Assembly (NCBI GenBank): GCA_023396415.1
Contig: JAEWWJ010000024.1
Coordinates: 1 to 64,000 of the forward strand
DNA: 64,000 nt
Reading direction: 5' to 3'
DNA from: Bacteroidota bacterium
GTDB taxonomy: Bacteria > Bacteroidota > Bacteroidia > Bacteroidales > F082
This document shows, piece after piece, positions 45,073 through 54,966 of this stretch. A program made the position numbers and the translations under genes. The notes beneath the pieces were generated by a model. That model was not told the origin of the DNA, ran no database searches, and worked only from the letters and a program-made list of their open reading frames with translations. Positions within the stretch are counted from its first letter, which is position 1; each line of letters begins with the position of its first letter.

Positions 45073-46542
45073 TTAGTCTAAGCGTTTAAAGACCAAATAA
45101 TCAGCATTTTTGTACTCCAACACAAATCCGGCAAGCGTATCACTAACAGTTAAAGACTTGTAATGAATAAATTCCCTGATTTCCTTGCGTTCCAAAATCA
45201 TGTCAATGGCTACATAATCATATCCTTCATCGTAAGCAAAAGTCAGATATTCAAGCCGATCCTCCAGATTGTTTTCGGTAAAGCCTTTGTGTGTAAAAAA
45301 GAAAATTATTGGGCTGCGCACCTCAAAATTTTCCACTTGACCAAAAACAAAACCATCGTGTGCCAGCACTGTTTTTCCTCCCTCCATTTTGTCGGCCAAA
45401 GCTTGATTGCGCGCTTTCACGTCAACAAAATAGGAATATTCCTTTACGTAATCCGCTATTGAAATTCCGGTTCCGGAAAGCAGAAAAACAGAAAGAATGA
45501 TGATTTTTGTTTTACTTTGGGAAGAAAACAAAAAATGAAGTGCATTTAAGATCATCAAGACCATAAAAGGCATATAATACAATAAATACTTGTGTGTTTT
45601 TCCGTGGGTTAATATGCTGAGGCTGAATACAAGTAAGACTGTAAATAGAAGTAAATCAACATGTTGCTTTTTTTGATGTTTCCAAGTGAAGACCAAACAC
45701 AGCAATACTGTCAGTGAAAAAACTGCCAGGCCTGCATTATGAAAAAAACGTTCATGCTCGGTCAGCATCTTCATCAACAATCGTTGAGGTGAAAAGCTAG
45801 TATTCTCAACATCAGGCGCCTGCGAAAGTTCGTGCAGCAAACCTAAATAAGTTCCAGGAATATCAATGACAAATAAGCTCGCAACCAAAAAGGCACTTAT
45901 TCCATAAGAAATGACCGCCTGCCATTGAAAACGAAACAACAAAAACAAACCACCGGCAGCAATGATGGCCAGTCCGTTGAGGTGTGTATAAAAAGAAAGA
46001 CCACTTACCAAACCCGCTAAAAAGGCCCATTTCCAGTGTCGTGTGGTGGAAAATTGCTTGAGCAAAACAAAAACCGCGAGCACCAAAAAGGCCATCATCA
46101 ATTCGGGTCGCGCCAAAAAAGCAAAGTTGAACCACAGCGACTGCGCCAAGTATATTCCAACCAAAACTGGAAGCGAAAATAAAGTGATCTGATTTTGTTT
46201 TAGATAAAGATTACTTAACCACAGCACGCCAGCAAAAGACAATAAAGAGAGGAGCCTGAGATAAAAAGGCGTGAAACCGAAAACTTTGATGACACCGGCG
46301 AGCAAGATGGTGTAAAACTTATGATAAATAGGCAACGACAGTGCTTTGTCGCCAAAATAACTTTGGTAAAGCATGGAACGCGCTTCGCCGATATTTGCCA
46401 GCCAATAGGCCCATTCGCCAATTATTCCTTCATCGCCATTGAAGCGTCGAACAAAAAGCGATACCACAAAGACAAGCAGTAAAAGCAAACTTACAGTCGT
46501 TGCTCCAACTTTCCATCGGCGTTGAAAATGAGGAAATTCCAT
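45073..46542 (-). CDS. GT-C-type membrane glycosyltransferase (PMT/ArnT-like)
   Basis: This 489-residue protein has ~11 transmembrane helices. After the first helix, the loop FNGDEGIIGEW contains the Asp-Glu pair expected for the metal-dependent catalytic site of GT-C enzymes such as ArnT, and the first long periplasmic loop follows. A C-terminal soluble stretch (FEVRSPIIFFFTHKGF) is short. It would transfer a sugar from a lipid-phosphate donor outside the cytoplasm. It starts 11 bases after the WecE stop in the operon 49289-45073, so the dTDP-amino-sugar pathway enzymes may feed it through the GT2 enzyme. Confidence 0.78.
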   Translation of the reverse strand: MEFPHFQRRWKVGATTVSLLLLLVFVVSLFVRRFNGDEGIIGEWAYWLANIGEARSMLYQSYFGDKALSLPIYHKFYTILLAGVIKVFGFTPFYLRLLSLLSFAGVLWLSNLYLKQNQITLFSLPVLVGIYLAQSLWFNFAFLARPELMMAFLVLAVFVLLKQFSTTRHWKWAFLAGLVSGLSFYTHLNGLAIIAAGGLFLLFRFQWQAVISYGISAFLVASLFVIDIPGTYLGLLHELSQAPDVENTSFSPQRLLMKMLTEHERFFHNAGLAVFSLTVLLCLVFTWKHQKKQHVDLLLFTVLLVFSLSILTHGKTHKYLLYYMPFMVLMILNALHFLFSSQSKTKIIILSVFLLSGTGISIADYVKEYSYFVDVKARNQALADKMEGGKTVLAHDGFVFGQVENFEVRSPIIFFFTHKGFTENNLEDRLEYLTFAYDEGYDYVAIDMILERKEIREFIHYKSLTVSDTLAGFVLEYKNADYLVFKRLD

Positions 46543-46553
46543 TGGTTTTATCT

Positions 46554-47693
46554 TTAATTGCGCTTGATAAATTCGCTGATCAGTGAAAAAATATGTTGTT
46601 GCTGCTCAAAAGTAAGCTCAAAAAAGAGCGGCAACCTCAACAAATGATCTGCAAAGTACTCAGCATTAGGCAATTCACGGCCATCATGCTTGGCTGCATA
46701 ATAAGGTGAGTCATGCAATGGCAAATAGTGAAAAACGGCCAGCACATCATTGGCTTTCAAATGCTGAATGAGCTTTTGACGCAGCTCAAACTTCTCGAGC
46801 AAAATGTAGAACATGTGACCGTTATTGGTAGCAAAATCAGGTATCGCAGGCAACTTGATGCGACCACAATTCCAGGCATTAAAAAAGCGAAGATAGTTGT
46901 TCCAAAGTTCAATTCGTTTTGTTTGAATAGATTTTATATCAAGCAGTTGAGCATATAAAAACGCAGCAATTGTATCAGCCGGCAAGAATGAACTTCCCGT
47001 ATCAACCCAGCCATACTTATTGACTTCGCCCCTAAAAAACTCAGCTCGATTGGTTCCTTTTTCCCAAATAATTTCGGCTCTTTTTACCAGTTTGGGATCG
47101 TTGATCACCAACATGCCACCTTCGCCGCTTTGTATGTTTTTGGTTTCGTGAAAAGAAAAAGCCGACAGCACCCCAAAACTTCCTAACGCCTGTTTACCGG
47201 CTTGGCTAACATAATAACTGTCAATGGCTTGAGCAGCATCTTCGACCACCGGAATTTGGTAGCGATTGGCAATTTCCATCAGCAGTTTCATATCAGTGGC
47301 AACCCCGGCGTAATGTACTGCCACAATAGCACGCGTTCTTTTGGTGATGAGCTTTTCAAGTGATTTTTCATCCATTCCGGGATGGTCGGTGCGGCTGTCG
47401 GCAAAAACAATTTTTGCACCTTGACGCACAAAAGCCAAGGCTGTGCTCACAAAAGTAAATGACGGCATAATGACCTCATCGCCAGGCTGTATGCTCAATA
47501 AAATAGCGGCCATTTCAAGTGCATCGGTGCAGGAAGTGGTGAGCAAGCATTTATGAAAACCCCATTGATTTTCAACCCATTGCTGACAGCGTTTCGTGTA
47601 TTTTCCGTTGCCGGAAATATGTCCACAAGCCACAGCATCGCTGATAAACTCCAATTCTCTTCCGGTGATATGCGGTTTATTAAACGGGATCAT
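46554..47693 (-). CDS. wecE: dTDP-4-amino-4,6-dideoxygalactose transaminase
   Basis: This 379-residue DegT/DnrJ-type PLP aminotransferase puts an amino group on C4 of dTDP-4-keto-6-deoxyglucose. It aligns end to end in memory with E. coli WecE: MIPFNKPHITG start, TRRCQQW-like KRCQQW, GDEVIMPSFTFVSTA, FSFHETKN with PLP Lys185, IWEKGTNRAEFFRGEVNKYGW and VFHYLPLH. I use the ATG at 47693, which overlaps the acetyltransferase stop by 4 bases; the ATG at 47702 would add three residues. The rmlA/rmlB genes for the substrate are outside the window. Confidence 0.93.
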   Translation of the reverse strand: MIPFNKPHITGRELEFISDAVACGHISGNGKYTKRCQQWVENQWGFHKCLLTTSCTDALEMAAILLSIQPGDEVIMPSFTFVSTALAFVRQGAKIVFADSRTDHPGMDEKSLEKLITKRTRAIVAVHYAGVATDMKLLMEIANRYQIPVVEDAAQAIDSYYVSQAGKQALGSFGVLSAFSFHETKNIQSGEGGMLVINDPKLVKRAEIIWEKGTNRAEFFRGEVNKYGWVDTGSSFLPADTIAAFLYAQLLDIKSIQTKRIELWNNYLRFFNAWNCGRIKLPAIPDFATNNGHMFYILLEKFELRQKLIQHLKANDVLAVFHYLPLHDSPYYAAKHDGRELPNAEYFADHLLRLPLFFELTFEQQQHIFSLISEFIKRN

Positions 47694-48373
47694 AAGTTCC
47701 AATAATGATAAATAAAAATTTGATCAGCGAGGGAGTAGCCCTGCTTGACATAAAAGTTTGTTGCCGAAGTGTTTTTTTGCTGTGTAGCAACCCTGATGAA
47801 CTTTTTACCAACCTTCAAAGCTGCCTTTTCCGCCTGCGCCATCAGCAGCGCGCCCACACCCTTTCCACGCATTTCGCCATCAACGGCAATCAGGCCAATT
47901 CTGACGGTTTCGGATTCATCAAAGTCAATGCTGACAAAGCCGGCAAGTTTGTTATCCAACTCTTCAACAAGTACCATAGACCGTTCAGAATCAATGCTTT
48001 TTTTTATCCAAATGTCATACATGCGATTAAATTCCTTTGGATCAAAACCCTTATCGGTTTTAAACCTGCTGTATTCGCCACTTTGAAAAGCAAGCTTTTG
48101 CAAGTCATTATAGTCATGGAAAACGGCATTGAAAACCCGCAATTTCACCCCTGAATTTTCTGATTCTAATGTTTTTTGAAATGTTAATTTCACATCTGCC
48201 GGTTGCGTAAAACGGGAATTACTTATCGGTGATTTTGCAAAAAGATACACCAATTTGTAGGCTGAGGCTGCATTCAGAAAAGCCCCTTCGTTGAAAAAAT
48301 CGGGTGATTCGATACTGGTTTTACCAACAGGAAAGCCAAAAAAAGCAGAATCCCAGTTTAGTTTTTCAATCAT
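47690..48373 (-). CDS. GNAT acetyltransferase, probably WecD-like (dTDP-amino-sugar N-acetyltransferase)
   Basis: This protein has 227 residues. The N-terminal part begins LNWDSAFFGFPVGK, like the E. coli WecD/RffC start, and the C-terminal GNAT core has the acetyl-CoA loop RGKGVGALLM and the C-terminal FYVKQGY. Coupled by 4-base overlap to wecE, it should acetylate the amino sugar made there to give dTDP-Fuc4NAc. The exact sugar isomer is inference from WecE similarity. Confidence 0.82.
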   Translation of the reverse strand: MIEKLNWDSAFFGFPVGKTSIESPDFFNEGAFLNAASAYKLVYLFAKSPISNSRFTQPADVKLTFQKTLESENSGVKLRVFNAVFHDYNDLQKLAFQSGEYSRFKTDKGFDPKEFNRMYDIWIKKSIDSERSMVLVEELDNKLAGFVSIDFDESETVRIGLIAVDGEMRGKGVGALLMAQAEKAALKVGKKFIRVATQQKNTSATNFYVKQGYSLADQIFIYHYWNL

Positions 48374-49289
48374 TGAGTTTCTTTTCTATCAGGTAGATGG
48401 GTCTGTTTTTCACGCCTTCAAAAATCTTTCCAATGTATAGTCCAACAACACCCAGCGTAGCAATGATTACTCCGGAAAGCAGCCAAACCGATATGATCAG
48501 GCTGGTGTAGCCCAAAATTTCAATTTCGCCACGGAAGTATCTGACGAGGTACACCATTGCCACAATCACGGAAACTGATGAAATGAGAATGCCTCCTTTT
48601 ATTAGTATTCTCAATGGTTTATCGGAAAATGCCAAGATAATATCAGTGGCCAGCCGCATTAACTTTCGGAGATTGTAGCTGGTTTCACCTTCAAAACGTT
48701 CATCGTGCTGCACCTCAATTTTCGCCGCCCGAAAGCCCACCCACTGCACCATGGTAGGAAAATAGCGGATAGATTCGCGCATCTGTCGAATGGCATCGAT
48801 AACTTTACGGTTGTAAATTCCAAAATTGGCCACTGAAGCATCTTGTTCCGAACCGCTGAGGTAGCTCAAGGTTTTATAGAAGTACTTAGAAAACAATCTT
48901 TTAGCCAGCTTATCCTTGCGCCTACCTCTACGGGCCAGCACAATATCGAAGCCTTCAAGGGCTTTTTGATACAAGACAGGAATTTCTTCGGGACGGTCCT
49001 GCAAGTCGCAATCCATCACCACTATCCACTCGCCTTTGGCGTGATCCAAGCCGGCAGTGATGGCATAGTGTTGACCAAAATTTCTACTGAGACGAATGGC
49101 TTTTATTTGGGGGTTTTCGCTTGCAAGTGCTTCAATTACAGCCCAAGAATTGTCGGGACTGCGATCGTCAACCAGCACGATTTCAAAATCGTTGGTGATT
49201 ACGCTCACAGCCTGAGCGATGCGTTGCACCAACACAGGCAGTATTTTTTCGGCTCTGTAAACAGGACTTACGATGGATAAATGAGGCAT
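48366..49289 (-). CDS. Glycosyltransferase family 2 (polyprenyl-phosphate sugar transferase type)
   Basis: This 307-residue protein is built like dolichyl/undecaprenyl-phosphate sugar transferases (DPM1/ArnC). The GT-A domain has IVSPVYRAE, VLVDDRSPDNSW (DxD-like) and MDCDLQDRPEEIPV, then two C-terminal helices (ILIKGGILISSVSVIVAMVYL and SLIISVWLLSGVIIATLGVVGLYIG). It would load a sugar onto undecaprenyl phosphate for a GT-C enzyme. It overlaps the next gene by 8 bases and heads the four-gene set. A -7-like box TACTTTTG is at 49319-49312 on the minus strand. Confidence 0.88.
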   Translation of the reverse strand: MPHLSIVSPVYRAEKILPVLVQRIAQAVSVITNDFEIVLVDDRSPDNSWAVIEALASENPQIKAIRLSRNFGQHYAITAGLDHAKGEWIVVMDCDLQDRPEEIPVLYQKALEGFDIVLARRGRRKDKLAKRLFSKYFYKTLSYLSGSEQDASVANFGIYNRKVIDAIRQMRESIRYFPTMVQWVGFRAAKIEVQHDERFEGETSYNLRKLMRLATDIILAFSDKPLRILIKGGILISSVSVIVAMVYLVRYFRGEIEILGYTSLIISVWLLSGVIIATLGVVGLYIGKIFEGVKNRPIYLIEKKLND

Positions 49290-49311
49290 AGAGGTTTGCT
49301 ATTCTGCGCGC

Positions 49312-49319
49312 CAAAAGTA
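49312..49319 (-). promoter_or_regulatory. -7 box of the amino-sugar operon
   Basis: TACTTTTG on the minus strand, 23 bases before the GT2 ATG. No good -33 box was seen. Confidence 0.35.
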
Positions 49320-49373
49320 CAGGATTTTTGTGAGCTGAAAAATTCTGTAAATGGGTTAAGGAAGATCAACGAG

Positions 49374-51086
49374 TTACCGTTTCACTTTCACCTCCAGCGT
49401 AGTTTTGTTGTTACATTCATCAGTGACCAAAATACGCAAAGTGTTTTCACCTTTTTTTAATCGCTCATCTACTTCATAGGTAAGCAGATTGTTTTTTGGA
49501 TCGTAATCCATCAGCAACCATTCGCCATTTAAAGAGGGCCGAATGTCTTTAATACCGCTAAAATTATCTTTAACGCTAACTTTCAATTCCGATAGTGATT
49601 GAACATCAGCATTTTGCCTAAAATTAATTGGAATCACAGTGGGAGAAATAGTGTCGGCCATCACTGCAAAACGACCTAATTTTCGGGTCGAAACACTCAT
49701 CCAACCATCAGCGTAGTCGCCACCAAGAGCAAGGGGCTTGTTTTTATCGAGAAGCACCACCGTTAAATTTTGTGGGTTGTTCGCTTTTGCATTGACTTTA
49801 ATTTTAAGCTTGTAATTTTTATGAACAGGAACTTGTTCATTTCCAATTGTTATCACATCAGACAGGTAATCATTTGAGGGCGTATTGGCTTTTTGAAGTT
49901 CAAGGTTTTTATAAAAAGCATCGCTTGGAAAAATAGCAGAAAACCCTGATCCATTGAGAGTTATAGATCTTCCGGCAATAATCTGTGTCAATATGGTATC
50001 CGCCGAAACGGGCTTTGAAACAGTTTTAGCGGCCACTCCAACAAGGGTAAAAGGCAGCTTAGAAGTGTTGCCATAAATATCTTTCACTACATATTTCGCA
50101 CTCAAAGTGTCGCCGGCTTTTACGGTTACGCTTCCATTATTCTGCATATTGAAATACATTTTCAAACGGTTGAAAGGATCAATGGTACTACGGATCATGC
50201 GTGATTTATTTTTCACATAGTATCCATAGTCAATCATGCTGTTGATGTAGCGCGTTTCGTCAAAAGCAAACCGATCGGCTTTAAAACCAAATATTTGCTG
50301 TTCATCTACCCATAAAGCAATTTCATAAACGCCGTTGCTGTTGGGCGTGTCGTTATGGGTGTCCACAGTCGAAATCCCAAAAGAAATTTTTCCTGAAACC
50401 CTTACCTCCGCTAGTTCTTTCAACCGATGTTGCTCGCCCCAACCTTGTACCTCAACATACAATGAAGCTGATTTTCCGTTTATTTCAGTATTTTCACTTT
50501 CAGGATAAATGGCCATTTTCGTTATCGAAGGGCGGATATAATCCTTCATTTTGAAGCCAAAAGCCAGTGGATTAACGATTTCTTGCGTTGCTGCATCGCG
50601 CAACTCAAAATGCAAATGTGGACCACCCGATGAACCGGAGTTTCCGCTATAACCAATCAGATCGCCTTTTTTGATGATAAAAAAACTTTTTTCGGGCAAT
50701 AAATTCACTGTAAAACTCTGCTTTTCGTATTGTTGTTTCTTTACCCACTCCATAATTTTTGGAGCAAAACGCAGTAAATGCGCATATACCGAAGTATGTC
50801 CTGTTTGAGGATGGTCGAGATAAAGGGCCTTTCCGAAGCCTCCGGATGAAACCGCGGCACGACTCACATAGCCATCAGCAATGGCATAAACGGGCAAACC
50901 CTCCCTTCCTTGCGTTCGGATGTCAATCCCCGAATGAAAATGGTCGCCACGCAGCTCACCAAAAGTGCCTGACAAATAAATCGGAATATCCACAGGAGGA
51001 CGATAGTCATGCTTTTGATTCGGAGTTTGTGCTTGAAGAAAAGTAAAAGAAAGTAAAAAAATGATTGTCAACAGTTTATCTATCAT
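49374..51086 (-). CDS. M23 family peptidase (LytM-like)
   Basis: This 570-residue protein has a Sec signal (LLTIIFLLSFTFLQAQ). The LytM domain holds zinc ligands His51/Asp55 (HFHSGIDI) and the C-terminal HxH in GGPHLHFE, so all metal ligands are present and the enzyme may cut peptidoglycan cross-bridges. After ~190 it is all beta-sandwich repeats (LEVKVKR end). It is probably periplasmic or outer-membrane facing. In Bacteroidota such long M23 proteins are common; their target is not known. It is followed by the amino-sugar cluster with an 84-base gap. Confidence 0.9.
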   Translation of the reverse strand: MIDKLLTIIFLLSFTFLQAQTPNQKHDYRPPVDIPIYLSGTFGELRGDHFHSGIDIRTQGREGLPVYAIADGYVSRAAVSSGGFGKALYLDHPQTGHTSVYAHLLRFAPKIMEWVKKQQYEKQSFTVNLLPEKSFFIIKKGDLIGYSGNSGSSGGPHLHFELRDAATQEIVNPLAFGFKMKDYIRPSITKMAIYPESENTEINGKSASLYVEVQGWGEQHRLKELAEVRVSGKISFGISTVDTHNDTPNSNGVYEIALWVDEQQIFGFKADRFAFDETRYINSMIDYGYYVKNKSRMIRSTIDPFNRLKMYFNMQNNGSVTVKAGDTLSAKYVVKDIYGNTSKLPFTLVGVAAKTVSKPVSADTILTQIIAGRSITLNGSGFSAIFPSDAFYKNLELQKANTPSNDYLSDVITIGNEQVPVHKNYKLKIKVNAKANNPQNLTVVLLDKNKPLALGGDYADGWMSVSTRKLGRFAVMADTISPTVIPINFRQNADVQSLSELKVSVKDNFSGIKDIRPSLNGEWLLMDYDPKNNLLTYEVDERLKKGENTLRILVTDECNNKTTLEVKVKR

Positions 51087-51298
51087 ACTGAAAGTGTTTT
51101 TATCAATAAAGTAAAGGATGTCATCAAAAACTCATGCTTTCACCTCGTCCATTATTTTACAAAAATAAGTAAATGCCTCCACCATCACCTAAGGGGCAAT
51201 TAGATAGGAGGAAGATTTTGGGATTGTTTTTTTTACCCGGTAATGTAAAAAGCTTAGCAAAACCGGTGATTTTAAGAAGAATTAATCCCAAATCAACT

Positions 51299-51306
51299 TA
51301 CTTTTG
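51299..51306 (+). promoter_or_regulatory. -7 box of the lipoprotein gene
   Basis: TACTTTTG, 43 bases before the ATG. The gap 51087-51349 shows also a -7-like TATTTTTG on the minus strand (51167-51160) for the M23 gene, and nothing else. Confidence 0.35.
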
Positions 51307-51349
51307 CTCTCGCGATTGTTGCTGTGGTTTTATTTTAAACATTTAAAAA

Positions 51350-51943
51350 ATGAAAAAGACTTATTGGATTTTTGTGATGATGGCTCTTCTTCTTTCCACA
51401 AGTTGTATTGTTCAGTTTGACCGCCGTATGCGAGTGGAATACGATCGAGTCCGCGAAAGCAAAACTATAACAAAAGAACTGAGCCTCAATAAAATATTAG
51501 AATGGAACACCGGCTTTGGCAGCACGAAGCAAACCTTACAGAAAATCATTAAAAAAACAGGCGAAATTGAATATTGGGTGTATGAACAACTTATCATTTC
51601 TACTTCTATGCACCCCCTTGACCCAACAATTTATCTGTTGATTGACGAAAATATTGTGCCTATTGAGTTGAGATCGCAAGAAAGTGAAACCTTTACAAAA
51701 ATTTCAGAAGACACCAAGTCCGTTCCCACTTCCGACAGCACCCAAGTGACAGTAGTTTCCGGCTATAGCCAATCCGACTACCGTTCCATCCGCATTCAAT
51801 ACACTTTGGACGAAGAGGTGATTAAACTGATTCAAAATGCTGATAATCTTTTTATTAGATATTATTTTGGCCCAAAAATGGTGACCGTTGGCTATCGTTC
51901 GGGACAAACCTCTGAAGTCATCAAGTGGGCGAATACCTATTAA
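51350..51943 (+). CDS. Lipoprotein of unknown function
   Basis: This 197-residue protein has a lipobox LLSTSC (Cys19) after a hydrophobic signal. The rest is mixed alpha/beta (ELSLNKILEWNTGFGSTKQTLQKIIKK, YRSIRIQYTLDEEVIKLIQNADNLFIRYYFG). I recognise no family. It stands alone between a divergent M23 gene and a convergent SNF2 gene, so context gives no function. Confidence 0.6.
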   Translation: MKKTYWIFVMMALLLSTSCIVQFDRRMRVEYDRVRESKTITKELSLNKILEWNTGFGSTKQTLQKIIKKTGEIEYWVYEQLIISTSMHPLDPTIYLLIDENIVPIELRSQESETFTKISEDTKSVPTSDSTQVTVVSGYSQSDYRSIRIQYTLDEEVIKLIQNADNLFIRYYFGPKMVTVGYRSGQTSEVIKWANTY

Positions 51944-51996
51944 TATAATGACAGGTTTTTAAAGTGCAAAACGCACAAAAAAAATAAGCACCCGTT

Positions 51997-54966
51997 TTAC
52001 TCGAGGAGTCCAATTTTTTCCTTTTGGCTTAGTGCAGCATAAAATGATTCTTCAACAATTGTCATTTCAGCGAGTTGGCGTTTTGACTCTTGGAGTTTTC
52101 GGATTTTTTCTTCGATAGAATTTCTGGTGATAAAACGATAAACGAACACATTTTTATTCTGTCCGATGCGGTGTGAGCGGCCCACAGCTTGACTTTCAGC
52201 GGCAGGATTCCACCAAGGATCGAGGATAAAGACATAATCAGCTTCGGCCAAATTTAGTCCAACACCACCAGCTTTAAGCGAAATCAAAAAGACCTGATTT
52301 TCTTTATTTTTTCTAAAGTTTTTAATCACCTCCTCCCGATCACGCGTAGCGCCAATCAGTTTAGAATAGACGATATTCCGTTGCTGCAACTCCACTTCGA
52401 GCAACTCGAGTTGCGTAACAAACGAAGAAAAAATAAGCACCTTATGTTGTTCATCTAAAACAGTTTCAAGGTAATCGAGCACCTCACGAAACTTACCACT
52501 GCCGGCAGTTTCATCAGGAAAAAGCATCTTTGGATGGTTTGCCAACTGCCGCAGTTTCATTAAAGCAGCCAAATACAAAAATGAATTGTCGAGCGGTGAG
52601 GTTTCACTGCTGATTTTTTCGAGGATACTGTTGCGCATACGGGCTCTCTCCTTCACGTAAAGCAGCTCTTGCATTTCATCCATATCGCAATAAACCAAAG
52701 TTTCGGTGATGGGCGGTAGCTCGGGAGCCACCTGCATTTTGGTACGGCGAAGAATATAAGGTTGGATGATGGACAGCAGTTGGGTTCGGCGTACAGATTC
52801 AATTTCTTTGGCAATGGGGACGGCATAATAGCGATTAAAAGTATTTAAATCGCCTAATAATGAAGGGTTTACAAATTGCATTTGCGACCAAAGGTCGGAC
52901 AAGCGATTTTCAACCGGAGTTCCTGTCAATGCAAAACGATGGGTAGCATTGAGCATAAAAGCTGCTTGTGCCGTCTTTGAAGTAGGGCTTTTTATTTGTT
53001 GGCTTTCATCGAGTATGACGATGCTAAAAACATGGCGGCTTAAGCGGTCAATTTCGTTCCGCATGATTCCATAGGTAGTAAGAATGACATCGTTGTTGGC
53101 AATAAGGCGTTTGGTTAGGTTCCGTTTAACACCGGTGTAAACATGAATCCTAAGCTGGGGGGCAAAGCGTTTCAATTCATTCAACCAGTTATGGATGAGC
53201 GAAGTAGGCATGACTACCAAAGCCGGGAGGTGAAGGTTATCATCCGCTTTAAGCTGCTCAAGGTTAGAGGTGGCCTCGGTGAATATATCCAGCTGCCCCT
53301 CAGATTCCACGGGCAATGGCGCAGGAATACGAACTTTGGATTTGGTGCTTTTAGAAATATTAGTTGAAAAAAACGCCACAAGAAGTGCAATCATCTGTAA
53401 AGTTTTCCCCAAGCCCATGTCATCGGCCAGAATGGCACCTGTTTGCTGCTGCAGGTGGTTGCTCAACCAATAAAAACCGTGCTGCTGGTACGGACGTAAG
53501 CTGGCATTTTCAATGTGAGGCAGCTCCAATTTTACAGCAGGCCTTGGTGGTGTTAGGGTAATCAAGTTCAATTCGGGCAGCAATTGCGACACCAATGGCA
53601 GGTGGTGATGGGCAAAACGCAATTTTGTCCCATGTTTTTTTGCATGAATAAACAAAGGAGTGTAGCGTTCAAACCAAACTTCAGGAACCAAAAAACGCGT
53701 ACCGTCTTCAAAGAGATAAAAAGGCACTTTGTCGAGAAGGTGGTTTCGGAGCATCACAAAAGGAAGCTGCACATCGCCGATATGGAGAATGATATTAATA
53801 TCGAACCAATCATTGGCGTTTTCCTTAATTATTTTCAGCTCAGGCTTTTGCAATAAATAATTCATTTCCTTTGCTTGAATAAACCTGAAACCTTCAGCTT
53901 CAAGACCATGGGTGTGATCGGATAAAAAATACAGAAAATTTTCGATTGTGCTACCACCCTGCGGAGCCATGAAAAAGGAGCCTGCCTTCACAAATCCTTT
54001 AGCTTTAAGCGCATCCACCAGCTGTTTTTCCCAAGTCAACTGCCTTTTAATTCGTTTAAAGATAAAGCCGGCATCGCTGATTTCAAGCAAAGTTACCACC
54101 ATATCAGTTTGGTCGCAGAGAAATACTTTTTCGGCATAGTCAAACTTTAAAACCATTCCAAAAATGCCATCCCAGCTTTGCTCAATGTGCAGTTGCGCGG
54201 TGGGCTGCACCTCCAAATCAGACATATCAAAACCCTTAGCTTCGATGTTGGAGGTGTTGGCTATCTTTTTTATAAAACGCTCAAAATAAAGCCTCTCCAT
54301 ATGAGATGGGATAAACAACTCACTTTTTTCCAAAAAGGGCTTGATCATTTTCCCATTCACTGTTTCATCAAATCGAATAAGTTGGTTTTGGTGCATCAAG
54401 TAACATGGGTCAATGGAGAGAAGGCGGTTGGAACTATCCTGCAAATGAAGTGGCGTTTTGCCCACCCAAGCCTTTAATACATAGGTAGTTGAATCTTCGC
54501 CCTTATCAAAATAAAGTTTCGTTTCGGCAAGTTCTTTTATGCGTTCGATGGCATTATCAGGATATAATTTAGGCCACGAGCGGGCCTCGTAAAGAGGGAT
54601 GCCCATCTCGTTCATTTTTTGTTCAATTTCAGCAAACTTTTGCCACACAAAAGGCATCACTACCGTGTCGAAAACCTTTTTGTTTTTTTCTGAAACAAAG
54701 TCGTTTAAGTTCAAATTATTTTTCGAAAATCGCTTGATCAACCGATGGGGATCCAATGAAAGTGCCAATTCATACAACAGTACTATTCCGGGATCGGCAT
54801 TTTCAAACTGATCTAAATCAAGAGTTACCAAAGGATTTCGAACAAAAAAGGCCACCGGATTGTCGTCATCGCAGAGATAAGGCAAAAGTAAGGTTCCAAA
54901 ATACCGCGATGCTTTTAAAACACCAACCAACACCTTTTCCTCACCCGTTTTTAACTTCAGTATCAT
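51997..54966 (-). CDS. SNF2-family DNA-dependent ATPase/helicase
   Basis: This protein has 989 residues from ATG 54966 (a TTG at 55065 would add 33). The C-terminal half (~460-980) is the Swi2/Snf2 double RecA core: DDMGLGKTLQMIALL (Walker A), VILDESQQIKSP (DExx box as DESQ), FALTGTPVENRLSDLWSQM, SLKAGGVGLNLAEADYV and SHRIGQNKNVFVYR. The N-terminal half is helical and beta-rich without a clear domain, as in bacterial RapA-like relatives that lack HIRAN or bromo domains. It likely remodels protein-DNA complexes or RNA polymerase. A -7 box TAATTTTG (55003-54996 minus) supports the shorter start. Confidence 0.9.
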   Translation of the reverse strand: MILKLKTGEEKVLVGVLKASRYFGTLLLPYLCDDDNPVAFFVRNPLVTLDLDQFENADPGIVLLYELALSLDPHRLIKRFSKNNLNLNDFVSEKNKKVFDTVVMPFVWQKFAEIEQKMNEMGIPLYEARSWPKLYPDNAIERIKELAETKLYFDKGEDSTTYVLKAWVGKTPLHLQDSSNRLLSIDPCYLMHQNQLIRFDETVNGKMIKPFLEKSELFIPSHMERLYFERFIKKIANTSNIEAKGFDMSDLEVQPTAQLHIEQSWDGIFGMVLKFDYAEKVFLCDQTDMVVTLLEISDAGFIFKRIKRQLTWEKQLVDALKAKGFVKAGSFFMAPQGGSTIENFLYFLSDHTHGLEAEGFRFIQAKEMNYLLQKPELKIIKENANDWFDINIILHIGDVQLPFVMLRNHLLDKVPFYLFEDGTRFLVPEVWFERYTPLFIHAKKHGTKLRFAHHHLPLVSQLLPELNLITLTPPRPAVKLELPHIENASLRPYQQHGFYWLSNHLQQQTGAILADDMGLGKTLQMIALLVAFFSTNISKSTKSKVRIPAPLPVESEGQLDIFTEATSNLEQLKADDNLHLPALVVMPTSLIHNWLNELKRFAPQLRIHVYTGVKRNLTKRLIANNDVILTTYGIMRNEIDRLSRHVFSIVILDESQQIKSPTSKTAQAAFMLNATHRFALTGTPVENRLSDLWSQMQFVNPSLLGDLNTFNRYYAVPIAKEIESVRRTQLLSIIQPYILRRTKMQVAPELPPITETLVYCDMDEMQELLYVKERARMRNSILEKISSETSPLDNSFLYLAALMKLRQLANHPKMLFPDETAGSGKFREVLDYLETVLDEQHKVLIFSSFVTQLELLEVELQQRNIVYSKLIGATRDREEVIKNFRKNKENQVFLISLKAGGVGLNLAEADYVFILDPWWNPAAESQAVGRSHRIGQNKNVFVYRFITRNSIEEKIRKLQESKRQLAEMTIVEESFYAALSQKEKIGLLE

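Noticed and set aside
51944..51996. Terminator between the lipoprotein and SNF2 genes
   Set aside because: GTGC/GCAC gives only a 4-bp stem, and the A run is on the wrong side for either direction.
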